A DNA stretch of 40,050 nt from positions 1-40,050 of the forward strand of contig JAAYBZ010000021.1 of assembly GCA_012744445.1 (NCBI GenBank), read 5' to 3'. The notes below the pieces were generated by a model. That model was not told where the DNA came from. It did no database searches and was given only the letters and a program-made list of their open reading frames with translations. Positions within the stretch are counted from its first letter, which is position 1. Each line of letters starts with the position of its first letter. This DNA comes from Myxococcales bacterium (GTDB lineage: Bacteria; Myxococcota_A; Polyangia; Polyangiales; Houyiibacteriaceae). The translations under genes and the position numbers were made by a program. This document shows positions 24,367-36,678 of this stretch, one piece after another.

Positions 24367-25862
24367 CGAAGGCGGCCTCGAATCGACGAGACTTCCGTGC
24401 CGTGGCCAAGCCCGTGGGGGCCGTGGTCATTGGCATGGGCCTCGCCACGCTCGTGTGCGCGCTCGTCGGTGGCATCTGGGACAGCCTCGACCCCCTCGAC
24501 GCCACCTATCCGGGGGGCCTCTACGCGCTCGTCGGTTCGGCCGTCGCGATGATCCTCCCCGGGGGCTTCCTCTACCACTACGGCCACGGGCACCAGACCA
24601 AGACCATGAGCCGCCGCGAGGCCGTCCTCGCCGTGGCCATCATCTGGCTCTCCGCGGGCTCCTTCGGCGCCCTCCCGTTCGTCTTCGGCGCGGGCCTCTC
24701 GCCCGCCGACGCCTTCTTCGAGTCGGTGAGCGGCTTCTCCACCACGGGATCGACGGTCATCACCGATCTCGACGAGCGCCTCTCGCGCTCGATGCACCTC
24801 TTCCGCTCGCTCATCCAGTGGCTCGGCGGCGCGGGCATCGTCGTGCTCTTCGTCGCCGTCTTCCCCAACGTGGGCGCGGGCGGGAAGCACCTCTACAAGG
24901 GCGAGGTCTCGGGCGTCACGACCGAGGGCCTCAAGCCGCGCATCCGCGAGACGAGCCTCGCGATCTGGAAGCTCTACGTCACCTTCACCGTCATCGTCGG
25001 CGTCGTCCTCGCGCTCCTCGGCATGAGCCCCTTCGACGCCGTCTGCCACGCGCTCACCGTCGTGGCCACGGCGGGCTTCTCCACGCGCGACGCGTCGATC
25101 GCGGCGTTCCAGAACCCGGCCGTCGAGTACTTCCTCGCCGTGGTGATGCTCGTGTCGAGCGTGAACTTCGGCCTCTACTACGCCGCGTTCGGTCAACGGA
25201 AGCTCCGCGTCCTCCGTAAGAACATCGAGCTGCGGATCTTCCTCTGGATGACGCTCTGCTTCTGGATCGCCGTCGCCATGATGAACTACCCGCTCCACGG
25301 CGACGTGGAGGCGACGATCCGCAAGTCGTTCTTCATGGTGGCCTCCACGGTGAGCACCACCGGCTACGCCCTCGAGGATTACACGGCGTGGTCGCACACG
25401 GCGCTCGGCTTGTTCCTCTTCATGATGTTCGTGGGGGGGTGCTCGAGCTCGACGGCGGGCGGCCTCAAGGTCGAGCGCCTCATCCTCCTCTTCCAGATCG
25501 CGCTCACGCAGGTGAAGAAGAGCTTCCGCCCGAGCGCGGTTCAGCTCGTCCGGTTGGGCAAGACGATCATCAACGACCAGCTCCTCGCCGACGTCGCGGC
25601 CATCTTCATCATCTACGTCGCGACCATCTTCGTCGGCACCCTCGTCGTCACGCTCACCGACGGAGTCCCGCTCACGACGGCGTTCGGCGCGACGCTCTCG
25701 TGCGCGTCCAACGCGGGCCCTTCGCCCTTCTTCCTGGGCGGAGACCACTTCGCGGACTACTCCTCCTTCTCCAAGGTGCTCTTCGCGCTGATCATGATCC
25801 TCGGGCGCCTCGAATTCTTCACCGTGCTCGCGCTCTTCGTGCCGAGCTTCTGGAGGCGATGA
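24363..25862 (+). CDS. trkH: TrkH-type potassium uptake channel subunit
   Basis: The protein is 499 residues from a TTG start in a TTGA overlap with trkA; a GTG at 24402 is an alternative and no ATG is suitable. It has four M1-P-M2 repeats. Their filter loops are FSTTGSTV, TAGFSTRD, STTGYAL and SNAGPSPF, each with the conserved Gly that coordinates K+. A charged loop before the fourth repeat (TQVKKSFRPSAVQLVRLGK) is also typical of TrkH. It conducts K+ inward across the inner membrane with TrkA as gate. The stop is directly followed by the ATG of the giant antiporter fusion. Confidence 0.96.
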   Translation: MTKAASNRRDFRAVAKPVGAVVIGMGLATLVCALVGGIWDSLDPLDATYPGGLYALVGSAVAMILPGGFLYHYGHGHQTKTMSRREAVLAVAIIWLSAGSFGALPFVFGAGLSPADAFFESVSGFSTTGSTVITDLDERLSRSMHLFRSLIQWLGGAGIVVLFVAVFPNVGAGGKHLYKGEVSGVTTEGLKPRIRETSLAIWKLYVTFTVIVGVVLALLGMSPFDAVCHALTVVATAGFSTRDASIAAFQNPAVEYFLAVVMLVSSVNFGLYYAAFGQRKLRVLRKNIELRIFLWMTLCFWIAVAMMNYPLHGDVEATIRKSFFMVASTVSTTGYALEDYTAWSHTALGLFLFMMFVGGCSSSTAGGLKVERLILLFQIALTQVKKSFRPSAVQLVRLGKTIINDQLLADVAAIFIIYVATIFVGTLVVTLTDGVPLTTAFGATLSCASNAGPSPFFLGGDHFADYSSFSKVLFALIMILGRLEFFTVLALFVPSFWRR

Positions 25863-28800
25863 ATGGCGGGTAGCGGCACCGCGAAGAAGACCGATGCGCT
25901 CACGCCGGCCACGATCGTCCTGATCCTGGTCGCGGCGCTGTATGCCCTCTACTACTTCGCCGGCGATCCCCAGACCGCGCTCGACCCGCGGCCGATGATG
26001 GCCCTCGGCTTCGTCGTGCTCGCGAGCTACGCCATCGGCGCGGGCTTCGACGTCATCGGGCTCCCCCACATCACGGGCTACATCGTGGCGGGCATCGTCT
26101 TCGGTCCGTCGCTCGCCCACGTCCTGCCCGTGGTCCTCGAGCGTTTCGGCGTGACGAGCGTCCCGCCGCCCTTCGACGAGGGCATCCTCTCGGACGCGGT
26201 CATCGACGACCTCGGGCGCCTCGACAGTCTGGCCATCGCGCTCATCGCGATGACGGCCGGCGGTGAGCTCAAGATCGACGCGCTCAAGAAGGGCGCGCTC
26301 CGCGTGCTCGCCTTCGTCGGCAGCCTCACGGGCGTCATCGGCGTCACGGCCACGCTCTTCATCCTGGCCATTTCCGGCGTGATCCCGGCGATCGAGCTGC
26401 CCGGCCTGGGTGACCTCACGTTCGCGCAGCGCCTCGCGCTCGGCCTCGTGATGGCGTCGATCACGGTTGCCACCTCGCCGGCCGCGGTCATCGCCGTCAT
26501 CACGGAGACGCGCTCGTTCGGCGACATGACCCGAATGATCCTGAGCGCCGTCGTCTTCATCGACGTGGTGGTCGTCATCCTCTTCGGCTTCACGTCGGTC
26601 TTCGCGGCGCGCGCGATCGGCCTCGGGGAGAGCTCGAGCAGCCTCGCGTCCTACCTCGCCATGCACATCGGCGGCGCCATCGCGCTCGGCGTCCTGGTGG
26701 GCGCGGGCATGGCGCTCTACCTCCGCCTCGTCGGCCGCCAGCTCCTCATCTTCCTGCTCGCGGTCGTCTACCTGATCAGCTACGTCGCCGAGCTCTACGA
26801 CCTCGACCGCATCCTCCTCTTCCTCTCGGCCGGTCTCGTCTTCTCCAACTTCTCGCCGCGCGCGGGCTCGCTCATCCACACCATCGAGCAGCTCTCCGCG
26901 CCGGTCTACGTGGTCTTCTTCACGCTCGCCGGCGCGCGCCTCCACCTCGAGGAATTCGTGCAGGTGCTGCCTTTCGCGGCCGGCCTCGCGCTCATCCGCT
27001 TCGGGTCGATCTGGGCGGGCGCCACATTCGCCACGCGCAGCCTCCCCGCCACCGACCCGATGCGGCGCGTCGGCTTCCTCGGCTTCGTCGCGCAGGCCGG
27101 CGTGGCGCTCTCGCTCGCCGCGGTCGTCGGTCGCGACCTCGGCGAGCCGGGCCGCGTCCTCTCGACGGTGCTCTTCGGCATGATCGCCTTGAACGAGCTC
27201 GTCGGCCCCGTCCTTCTCAAGCTGGCCCTCGGCTTCGCGGGCGAGATCGGCAAGGCCCCGCAGCGCGGCCTCGGGGGTGAAGCCCACGGCGCGCCCGGCC
27301 TCGTCCACGACGCGCCGCCCTCGTCGCCCTCGCCGCTCCGGGAGGAGCCGGTCGAGCCGCCCAAACCCGAGGGCGAAGACGGCCTCAGCACCACGGGCCT
27401 CAAGCCGTGGCGGCCCGGCGCCGGCCCGCGCGATTTCTGGGGGCCGCCCGCGCGCACGGCCTCGCGCGAGCTCAACCGCAAGCTCCAGGAGCTCGAGGGC
27501 GAGCTCCAGAACATCGTCCGCGACGTCACGAACGGGCCGCTCCAGAGCTTCCGCAGCGACGCGGAGTTCTTCATCCGCGATCTCCGCCGTGAGTTCCTCC
27601 GCCACCACCGCCGGCTCACGGTGCAGGCGCGCACCAACGAGGAGCGCGCCGGGCTCGCCGGGATGCTCCGCCTCGAGCAGGCCAAGCTCGCCGATCGCTG
27701 GCGCGGCATCGTGCTCGGCCGCTCCGCCAAGCTCGGGCGCGGCGGCTTCTCGCCGGAGGAGCTCTGCATCCCGCTCGATCGCGCGGCCGACGCGATGCCC
27801 GAGGTGATGGACGTCCCGTGGGAGGAGGAGAGCTTCGTCCACCGTGAGAGCGAGTCGGTCGCGCAGACGGCGCGCCGCTCGTGGCTGCGCTGGCGGCGGA
27901 CCTTCCACAAGTTCATCGGGAGCGAGGTGCCGCCGCGACGGCTCGAGCTCCGCGCGCTCGCCCGCTACTACCTGAGCGGCTGGGCGCCGACGCAATTCGA
28001 GGGCATCGCCGCGCTCCTCATCTCCGCCGACCGGCACCTCGCCTCGCGCGTGCGCAGCATCTTCGACGGAATCGTGCGCGGCTACGACCAGCTCGCCTCG
28101 CGCGTCGACGACCCCGAGTTCGACGTGAACGGCGCGCTCCAGAGCCTGCGCCAGCAGGTCGACCGCGAGATCTCGCTCGCGCTCGAAGAGCTGCGGCGCA
28201 TCCACCTCGACGGGACGCGCCGCGTGGCCGGCGTGCTCGGCGAGGCCGTGACCCGCGTGAAGAAGGAGGCGAAGGTCTACGGCACGCTCGACCTGCCGCA
28301 TCGTCGCCGGAACTTCCGCAACCTCCACCGGCAGCGCACCGTCTCGGTGGCGGCGCTCTCGCAGCAGCTCACGGCGATCCGCCGCGCGGGCGCCGGGGGC
28401 TATCCGCTCCTCGCGATGGAGCTCGAGATCGTCGGCCTCGAAGCGCGCGTGAAGGACGCGCTCGAGGCCAACGTCTCCCGCGTCGAGAAGGAGGTGAAGC
28501 GCCGCGCCGCCCTCCAGGCCGAGCGCGTGCTCGAGCGCCTCGACGAGGCCGTCCGCGAGGTGAAGGAGACGATCGCGCGCGACGACGTGACGGGCGCCGA
28601 GATGGCGTCCGAGCTCCGTGGCATCACCGACCGCGTGGAGAAGGTCGCCGGCGAGGCGAGCCGCATCGCGCGCGAGCTCCAGGCCGATCTCCTCGACGAG
28701 CGGAAGGTCGCACCCCTCCTCGACGCGCTCACGGAGGCCGCGTCGGCGCTCACCGGCACCTACCGCGTCTCGCCGGGGCGCCTCGTCTCGGGCGAGTACA

Positions 28801-30446
28801 AGCTCCCGCCCGCCGGCCAGCCGATCACCATCGAGTTCCGCGAGCAGGTCCTCCACCGCATCGAGAGCCACGTCGCGCCCAAGCTCCTCGCGAGCGCGCG
28901 CGACGCCGCCGAGCGCGTGGGGCCCCTCGGCGAGAGCCTCGCCGAGCTCGAGCGGCTCGTGGCCTTCAACGGCGAGCTCGCGCTGGCCGAGCTCGAGGTG
29001 GTGCACGACGAGTCCGTGCCGCAGCCCATCCGCGAGCTCCTCGAGGAGATGATCACGGGCCACCTCGAGCGGAGCCGCGGCATCGTGCAGGGCTACGTCA
29101 ACGCCGCGCGCCACTGGCCGCGCGATCTCGGCAGCGGGATGCGCGACTCGGTCCTCGGCGTGCTCGAGGAGCTCCGCGACGACCTCGTCACTGGGGAGAT
29201 CTCCGAGGCCAAGCTCGCCGCCCGCCGGCGCGCCGAGGGGCGCGGCGCCTTCGTCCGCTTCCTCACGGAGCTGCCGCGGCGCTTCCAGCAGAGCGGCAAG
29301 GAGGCGGGCGAGGCCTTCCGCCGCGTGCTCGGCGACGAGCGGCTCGAAGAGCTCCGTGATCGCGTGGGTCTTCCGGTCACGCGCGTCGATCTCGAGATCA
29401 CGCCGCAGGTCTTCGCGCCGCCCGCGCCCTCGGCCGATCTCCCGCTCGTCTACCGGCGGCTCTTCTCGCCGGACACGATGGAGGCCGTCGACGTCCTGAG
29501 CGGCTACGAGACCGAGATCGAGCGCGCGTCCAAGGCGCTCGCGGCGGAAGCGAAGGGCGCGCTCCGCACCGTGATGCTCATCGGGAGCGACGGCGTGGGC
29601 AAGGGCGCGCTCGCGGGCGCCATCGTGCGGAGCCGCCGCTGGAAGAGCGTCCGCAAGGTGCAGATCACCGAGCCGCTCGATCCCGACGAGGTCGAGGCGC
29701 TCTTCGCCGAGAAGGGCGACGGGCAGCTCGTCGTCGTCGACGGGATCCAATGGCTCGCGAGCATGAAGCCCGGCGGCTTCGAGCCGCTCCGCCGCTTCGT
29801 CGACGTCGTCGTCCGCGACGGCGGAAAGCGGGCCTGGCTCGTGAACGCCGACATCGTCTTCTTCGCCTTCGCGTCGAGCGTGGCCAAGCTCGAGGCGGCC
29901 TTCCCCACGCGGGTGATGCTCCGTCCGCTCGACCCCGAGGAGCTCAAGGCCGCGATCCTCGAGCGCCAGGAGATGAGCGGCTACGCGTACGTCTTCGAGC
30001 GCGGCGTGGGCGACGGCCCGCTGGCGAAGGCGATCGGGCGCCTCGCGGCCCGTTGGCGCCGGCCCTACGACCGCTACTTCGAGGACCTCCACCGCGAGTC
30101 GGGCGGGCTCGTCCGCGACGCGCTCCGCCTCTGGCTCGCCTCCATCCAGAAGATCGAGGGCAACGAGCTCGTCCACCTCGGCATCGTGCCGCGCTCGGGC
30201 TTCCGGCCGCTGTCGCGCTTGCCCGAGCGGACGCTCGTGATCCTCCATCAGATCGTGCGCCAGGGTTGGATGGACGCCGAGACGATGGCCTTCTTGTTCC
30301 GCACCGACGAGTCGGCGGCGAGCGCGGAGCTCGCGCGGCTCGAGCACCTCGGGCTGCTCACGCGGCAGGGCGGCTACTACCGCGTGGCGGCGCACCTCCG
30401 CGGCGCGCTCCTCCGCGTGCTCGACGAGAGGGGGTGGCGCTCGTGA
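25863..30446 (+). CDS. Giant cation:proton antiporter fused to helical region and P-loop ATPase-like domain
   Basis: The protein has 1527 residues. Residues about 15-460 form a 12-13-helix monovalent cation:proton antiporter (LPHITGYIVAGIVFGPSL, ATSPAAVIAVITETRSF). A Pro/Glu-rich linker (about 465-525) leads to some 650 mostly helical, charged residues with many heptad-like stretches. A P-loop domain then follows: LIGSDGVGKGALAG with Lys1247, where Ser/Thr after the Lys is Gly, and QLVVVDGIQWL with Asp1293, recalling DnaA/AAA or STAND Walker B strands. The C-terminal 70 residues look like a winged helix (SAELARLEHLGLLTRQGGYY). No RCK (TrkA-like) or USP domain is seen. The gene abuts trkH and overlaps the mscS-type gene by four bases. 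An ATP- or stress-gated antiporter is my inference; codon use is uniform throughout, so it is one gene. Confidence 0.92.
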   Translation: MAGSGTAKKTDALTPATIVLILVAALYALYYFAGDPQTALDPRPMMALGFVVLASYAIGAGFDVIGLPHITGYIVAGIVFGPSLAHVLPVVLERFGVTSVPPPFDEGILSDAVIDDLGRLDSLAIALIAMTAGGELKIDALKKGALRVLAFVGSLTGVIGVTATLFILAISGVIPAIELPGLGDLTFAQRLALGLVMASITVATSPAAVIAVITETRSFGDMTRMILSAVVFIDVVVVILFGFTSVFAARAIGLGESSSSLASYLAMHIGGAIALGVLVGAGMALYLRLVGRQLLIFLLAVVYLISYVAELYDLDRILLFLSAGLVFSNFSPRAGSLIHTIEQLSAPVYVVFFTLAGARLHLEEFVQVLPFAAGLALIRFGSIWAGATFATRSLPATDPMRRVGFLGFVAQAGVALSLAAVVGRDLGEPGRVLSTVLFGMIALNELVGPVLLKLALGFAGEIGKAPQRGLGGEAHGAPGLVHDAPPSSPSPLREEPVEPPKPEGEDGLSTTGLKPWRPGAGPRDFWGPPARTASRELNRKLQELEGELQNIVRDVTNGPLQSFRSDAEFFIRDLRREFLRHHRRLTVQARTNEERAGLAGMLRLEQAKLADRWRGIVLGRSAKLGRGGFSPEELCIPLDRAADAMPEVMDVPWEEESFVHRESESVAQTARRSWLRWRRTFHKFIGSEVPPRRLELRALARYYLSGWAPTQFEGIAALLISADRHLASRVRSIFDGIVRGYDQLASRVDDPEFDVNGALQSLRQQVDREISLALEELRRIHLDGTRRVAGVLGEAVTRVKKEAKVYGTLDLPHRRRNFRNLHRQRTVSVAALSQQLTAIRRAGAGGYPLLAMELEIVGLEARVKDALEANVSRVEKEVKRRAALQAERVLERLDEAVREVKETIARDDVTGAEMASELRGITDRVEKVAGEASRIARELQADLLDERKVAPLLDALTEAASALTGTYRVSPGRLVSGEYKLPPAGQPITIEFREQVLHRIESHVAPKLLASARDAAERVGPLGESLAELERLVAFNGELALAELEVVHDESVPQPIRELLEEMITGHLERSRGIVQGYVNAARHWPRDLGSGMRDSVLGVLEELRDDLVTGEISEAKLAARRRAEGRGAFVRFLTELPRRFQQSGKEAGEAFRRVLGDERLEELRDRVGLPVTRVDLEITPQVFAPPAPSADLPLVYRRLFSPDTMEAVDVLSGYETEIERASKALAAEAKGALRTVMLIGSDGVGKGALAGAIVRSRRWKSVRKVQITEPLDPDEVEALFAEKGDGQLVVVDGIQWLASMKPGGFEPLRRFVDVVVRDGGKRAWLVNADIVFFAFASSVAKLEAAFPTRVMLRPLDPEELKAAILERQEMSGYAYVFERGVGDGPLAKAIGRLAARWRRPYDRYFEDLHRESGGLVRDALRLWLASIQKIEGNELVHLGIVPRSGFRPLSRLPERTLVILHQIVRQGWMDAETMAFLFRTDESAASAELARLEHLGLLTRQGGYYRVAAHLRGALLRVLDERGWRS

Positions 30447-31411
30447 CGAGGTGGCTGCTCCCGCTCGTGATCCTCTTCACGCCGGCCGTCGCCTTCGCGG
30501 CGGAGGACGAAGAGCTCCAGATGTCGGTCGACGATCGCGTCGAGGCGCCGCGGGCGGAGGCCGAGGTCGACGACCGCCCGCTGCTCCGCGTGCCGCGGCT
30601 CGAGCCGGCACACGAAGAAGCCTTCTGGGGCATCTTCGACGACTGGATCCCCTGGCTCCCCTCGCCGCGGCGGAGTTGGCCCGCGCGCATCGCGATCCTC
30701 GCGCTGCTCGGGCTCCTCACCTTCGGGATCGGCAAGCTCAGGACGCGGCTGCCACGCTCTGGCGTCCTCCCGCGCGCGAGCGGCTTCGCACACCTCCTCG
30801 CGCGCGCGAGCCTCTTCGTCGCGCTCCTCATCGTGGCCTCACACCTCATCCCCGAGGAGATGATGCCCGCGGCCATGATGGTCCTCATCGCGATGGCCGC
30901 GGCGATCGGGTGGTCGCTCCGCGACTTCTTCCCCGACATCTTCGCGGGGCTCGTGTTGCTCTTCGAGGCGCGGATCCGGGCGGGCGTGTGGATCTCGGGC
31001 GAGGGCTTCAGCGGCTTCGTCGACCGCGTGGGCGTTCGCGCCACCTGGCTCCGCGACGTCTATGGGCACCGCGAGGCCGTGCCCAACCGCCGCGTCCTCT
31101 CGAGCACGCTCGTCATCGAGTCGGCGGAGCAGGCGATGCAGGAGGTCCGCGTGAAGATCGTCCGCGAGGCCCACGCGTCCGACGTGCGCGCGGCCCTCTA
31201 CGACGCGGCGCTCGCCTCGCCGTGGGTGCTCTCGCAGCCTTCGCCCGTGGTGCTCCGCGACCCCCGCGACGAGCGCGCGTGGATCGTCCGCGCCAAGCTC
31301 CTCCACCAGAAGTACGCCGGCCGGTTCGAGGGCGAGCTCCTCGAGCGCACCGAAGAGATGCTCGCGGCCCGCACGGCCGCCCACGAGACCGACGATGAAC
31401 CCGCTCGCTGA
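30443..31411 (+). CDS. MscS-family mechanosensitive channel
   Basis: The protein is 322 residues from a GTG overlapping the upstream stop (GTGA); GTG 30434 is a near alternative. A signal peptide (LLPLVILFTPAVAFA) and an acidic periplasmic stretch precede three membrane helices. The last is the pore-like AAMMVLIAMAAAIGWSLRDFFPDIFAGLVLLFEARIR, cut here into AAMMVLIAMAAAIGWSLRD and FFPDIFAGLVLLFEARIR. The beta domain (VWISGEGFSGFVDRVGVRAT, then YGHREAVPNRRVLSS) and an alpha/beta end follow as in MscS. Such channels open under membrane tension to release K+ and solutes after osmotic downshock. Its place after K+ uptake and antiporter genes fits an osmotic-balance role. Confidence 0.92.
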   Translation: MTRWLLPLVILFTPAVAFAAEDEELQMSVDDRVEAPRAEAEVDDRPLLRVPRLEPAHEEAFWGIFDDWIPWLPSPRRSWPARIAILALLGLLTFGIGKLRTRLPRSGVLPRASGFAHLLARASLFVALLIVASHLIPEEMMPAAMMVLIAMAAAIGWSLRDFFPDIFAGLVLLFEARIRAGVWISGEGFSGFVDRVGVRATWLRDVYGHREAVPNRRVLSSTLVIESAEQAMQEVRVKIVREAHASDVRAALYDAALASPWVLSQPSPVVLRDPRDERAWIVRAKLLHQKYAGRFEGELLERTEEMLAARTAAHETDDEPAR

Positions 31412-32459
31412 ACGATTCCCGGGGCTCTCCACCCTGCCCTTCGTGCCGCTCGTCGACGCGCCCACCGAGGTGCACGAGCTCTCGCGCTTGAGCGCGATGA
31501 CGGGCGTGTCGTGCTGGGTGAAGCGCGAGGACAAGGCCTCGCCGCGCTACGGCGGCAACAAGGTGCGCAAGCTCGAGTGGCTCATGGGCGACGCGCGCGA
31601 GAAGCACGCCGACGTGCTGGTCACCACCGGCGCGATCGGCTCGAACCACGTGCTCGCCACGGCCATCCACGGCATCAAGGCCGGCTTCGGGGTGCACGCG
31701 CTCCTCTCGCCGCAGCCGATGACTCGGCACGTGGAGGAGAACCTCCGCGCCGACCTCGCGGTGGGGGCCACGCTCATGCCCATCCGCGCTTCGGTCCTCG
31801 CGCCGCTCGCGATGCGCCACCACGCGGCCACGCTCGAGCGCAAGGGCTTCCGGCCCTACGTGATCCCGCACGGCGGCTCGTCGCCGATCGGCATCCTCGG
31901 CTACGTGAACGCGGGCCTCGAGCTCGCGGCGCAGATCGAGCGCGGCGAGGTCCCCGAGCCCGACGTGATCGTCGTGGCGCTCGGCAGCGGGGGGACGGCC
32001 TCCGGCCTCGCCATCGGGCTCGCCGCCGCCGGCATCCCCACGCCGATCCACGCCGTGCGCGCCACACCGGCCGTGGTGGCCAACAAGATCGCGCTCGGCC
32101 AAGAGATCCGTCGCACGGTGCGGCTCCTCCGCGATCGCGAGCCGGCCTTCCCCGAGGTGACCACGGCGGCGCTCTCGCGCATCACGATCGAGACCTCGCT
32201 CTACGGCGACGGCTACGGCACACCGCACCCGGAGGCGGCGCGCGCCAAGGAGCTCGCCGCGGCCGACGGGATCCAGACCGACCCGACCTACACGGCGCGC
32301 TCGTTCGCCTACCTGGTGCGACTCGCCGAGGAGAGGCGCTTCCGGCGCCCGCTCTACCTCGCGACGCTCAGCAGCGCGGATCTCGGCCACCTGCTCCGCG
32401 CCGCGCCGATGCCGGCGCGCTGGGCTACCTCGCCGCGATCATGGCTTCGGCGTCGCTGA
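31395..32459 (+). CDS. PLP enzyme of the D-cysteine desulfhydrase/ACC deaminase family
   Basis: The 354-residue cytosolic protein has the fold-type II PLP pattern: CWVKREDKASPRYGGNKVRK with the cofactor Lys at about residue 56, TTGAIGSNHVLATA, the phosphate-binding VVALGSGGTASGLAIG, and late LATLSSADLGHLL. These marks fit the D-cysteine desulfhydrase/ACC deaminase family, which cleaves D-Cys or related amino acids to pyruvate, ammonia and a leaving group. Several family members are of unknown specificity. It starts 17 bp inside the mscS-type gene and so probably shares its transcript; a link to ion balance is not obvious. The 3' end overlaps the convergent recX gene by 35 bp. Confidence 0.9.
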   Translation: MNPLAERFPGLSTLPFVPLVDAPTEVHELSRLSAMTGVSCWVKREDKASPRYGGNKVRKLEWLMGDAREKHADVLVTTGAIGSNHVLATAIHGIKAGFGVHALLSPQPMTRHVEENLRADLAVGATLMPIRASVLAPLAMRHHAATLERKGFRPYVIPHGGSSPIGILGYVNAGLELAAQIERGEVPEPDVIVVALGSGGTASGLAIGLAAAGIPTPIHAVRATPAVVANKIALGQEIRRTVRLLRDREPAFPEVTTAALSRITIETSLYGDGYGTPHPEAARAKELAAADGIQTDPTYTARSFAYLVRLAEERRFRRPLYLATLSSADLGHLLRAAPMPARWATSPRSWLRRR

Positions 32460-32949
32460 GGTCGAGCGCGAGGACCTTGCGCGCGATCTCGTAGGAGAAG
32501 CCCGCGCGACCGAGCGCCGCGAGCTCCCGCATCTCGTCGGCGTCCTTGGTGCGGAAGGGCCCGAGGCGGCGCCGTTTGGCGAGGCGCACCGCGGCGACGA
32601 GCTCGGCGTGGGCGTCCTCGTCGCGCATCGCCTCGTCGACGAGCGCGCGATCCACGCCCTTCTCGGCGAGCTTCTGCCGGATCGCGCGGCCGCTCTTGCC
32701 CTGGGCGCGGAGGCCGCGCGCGCGATCGGCCGCGAAGCGCGCGTCGTCGAGCAGGCGGAGCTCCTCGAGGCGCGCGAGGCATTCCTCGAGGAGCGCGGAG
32801 AGCGCCTCCCCCTCGGCGTGCCGGAACTTTTTCTTCAAATGACGTGCGAGGCCGGCGCGAGTCGAGGAGAATCGCGCAAGATACGAGAGCGACGCTTCCA
32901 TCAGCGCTTCTCTCGTGGCCGGCGGGTCATCTTTGTCGCGTCTTCTCAT
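32425..32949 (-). CDS. recX: RecX-family regulatory protein
   Basis: RecX binds RecA filaments and tunes recombination and the SOS response in the cytosol. The protein is 174 residues from ATG 32949; ATG 32973 would add eight residues but reach into the divergent gene's 5' region. It shows tandem three-helix repeats typical of RecX: ALMEASLSYLARFSSTRAGL, CLARLEELRLLDDARFAADR, SGRAIRQKLAEKGVDRALVD, and LAALGRAGFSYEIARKVLAL. recA is not adjacent. The end overlaps the PLP enzyme gene by 35 bp tail to tail. Confidence 0.88.
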   Translation of the reverse strand: MRRRDKDDPPATREALMEASLSYLARFSSTRAGLARHLKKKFRHAEGEALSALLEECLARLEELRLLDDARFAADRARGLRAQGKSGRAIRQKLAEKGVDRALVDEAMRDEDAHAELVAAVRLAKRRRLGPFRTKDADEMRELAALGRAGFSYEIARKVLALDLSDAEAMIAAR

Positions 32950-32998
32950 GCGTCGAGAATGAGGTGCATCCATGTTCGAGGCTGCTAGGAGTCACACC

Positions 32999-36620
<3,622 letters not shown>

Positions 36621-36636
36621 TTTGGGGCGCGCGTAC

Positions 36637-36650
36637 TAGAACACGTTCTA
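36637..36650. promoter_or_regulatory. KstR-like palindromic operator in divergent gap
   Basis: TAGAAC-AC-GTTCTA has perfect 6-bp arms. It fits the TnnAACnnGTTnnA pattern described for KstR, the TetR-type regulator of sterol catabolism in mycobacteria. It lies 17 bp upstream of the kinase start and 28 bp upstream of the oxidoreductase start, so it could act on both. The binding protein is not in the window. Confidence 0.6.
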
Positions 36651-36678
36651 TTGCTCGCTGGAGCTGCCGGAGACGCAG

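Noticed and set aside
24276..30395. A 2039-codon open frame on the minus strand across the K+ operon
   Set aside because: It is antisense to trkH and the giant antiporter gene, is rich in Arg/Glu/His/Asp low-complexity runs and has no domain. It is a by-product of strong third-position GC.
32972..32998. Nine-residue upstream extension of mvaA
   Set aside because: AGGAG at 32987-32991 is correctly placed for ATG 32999, and the extension overlaps the divergent recX 5' region.
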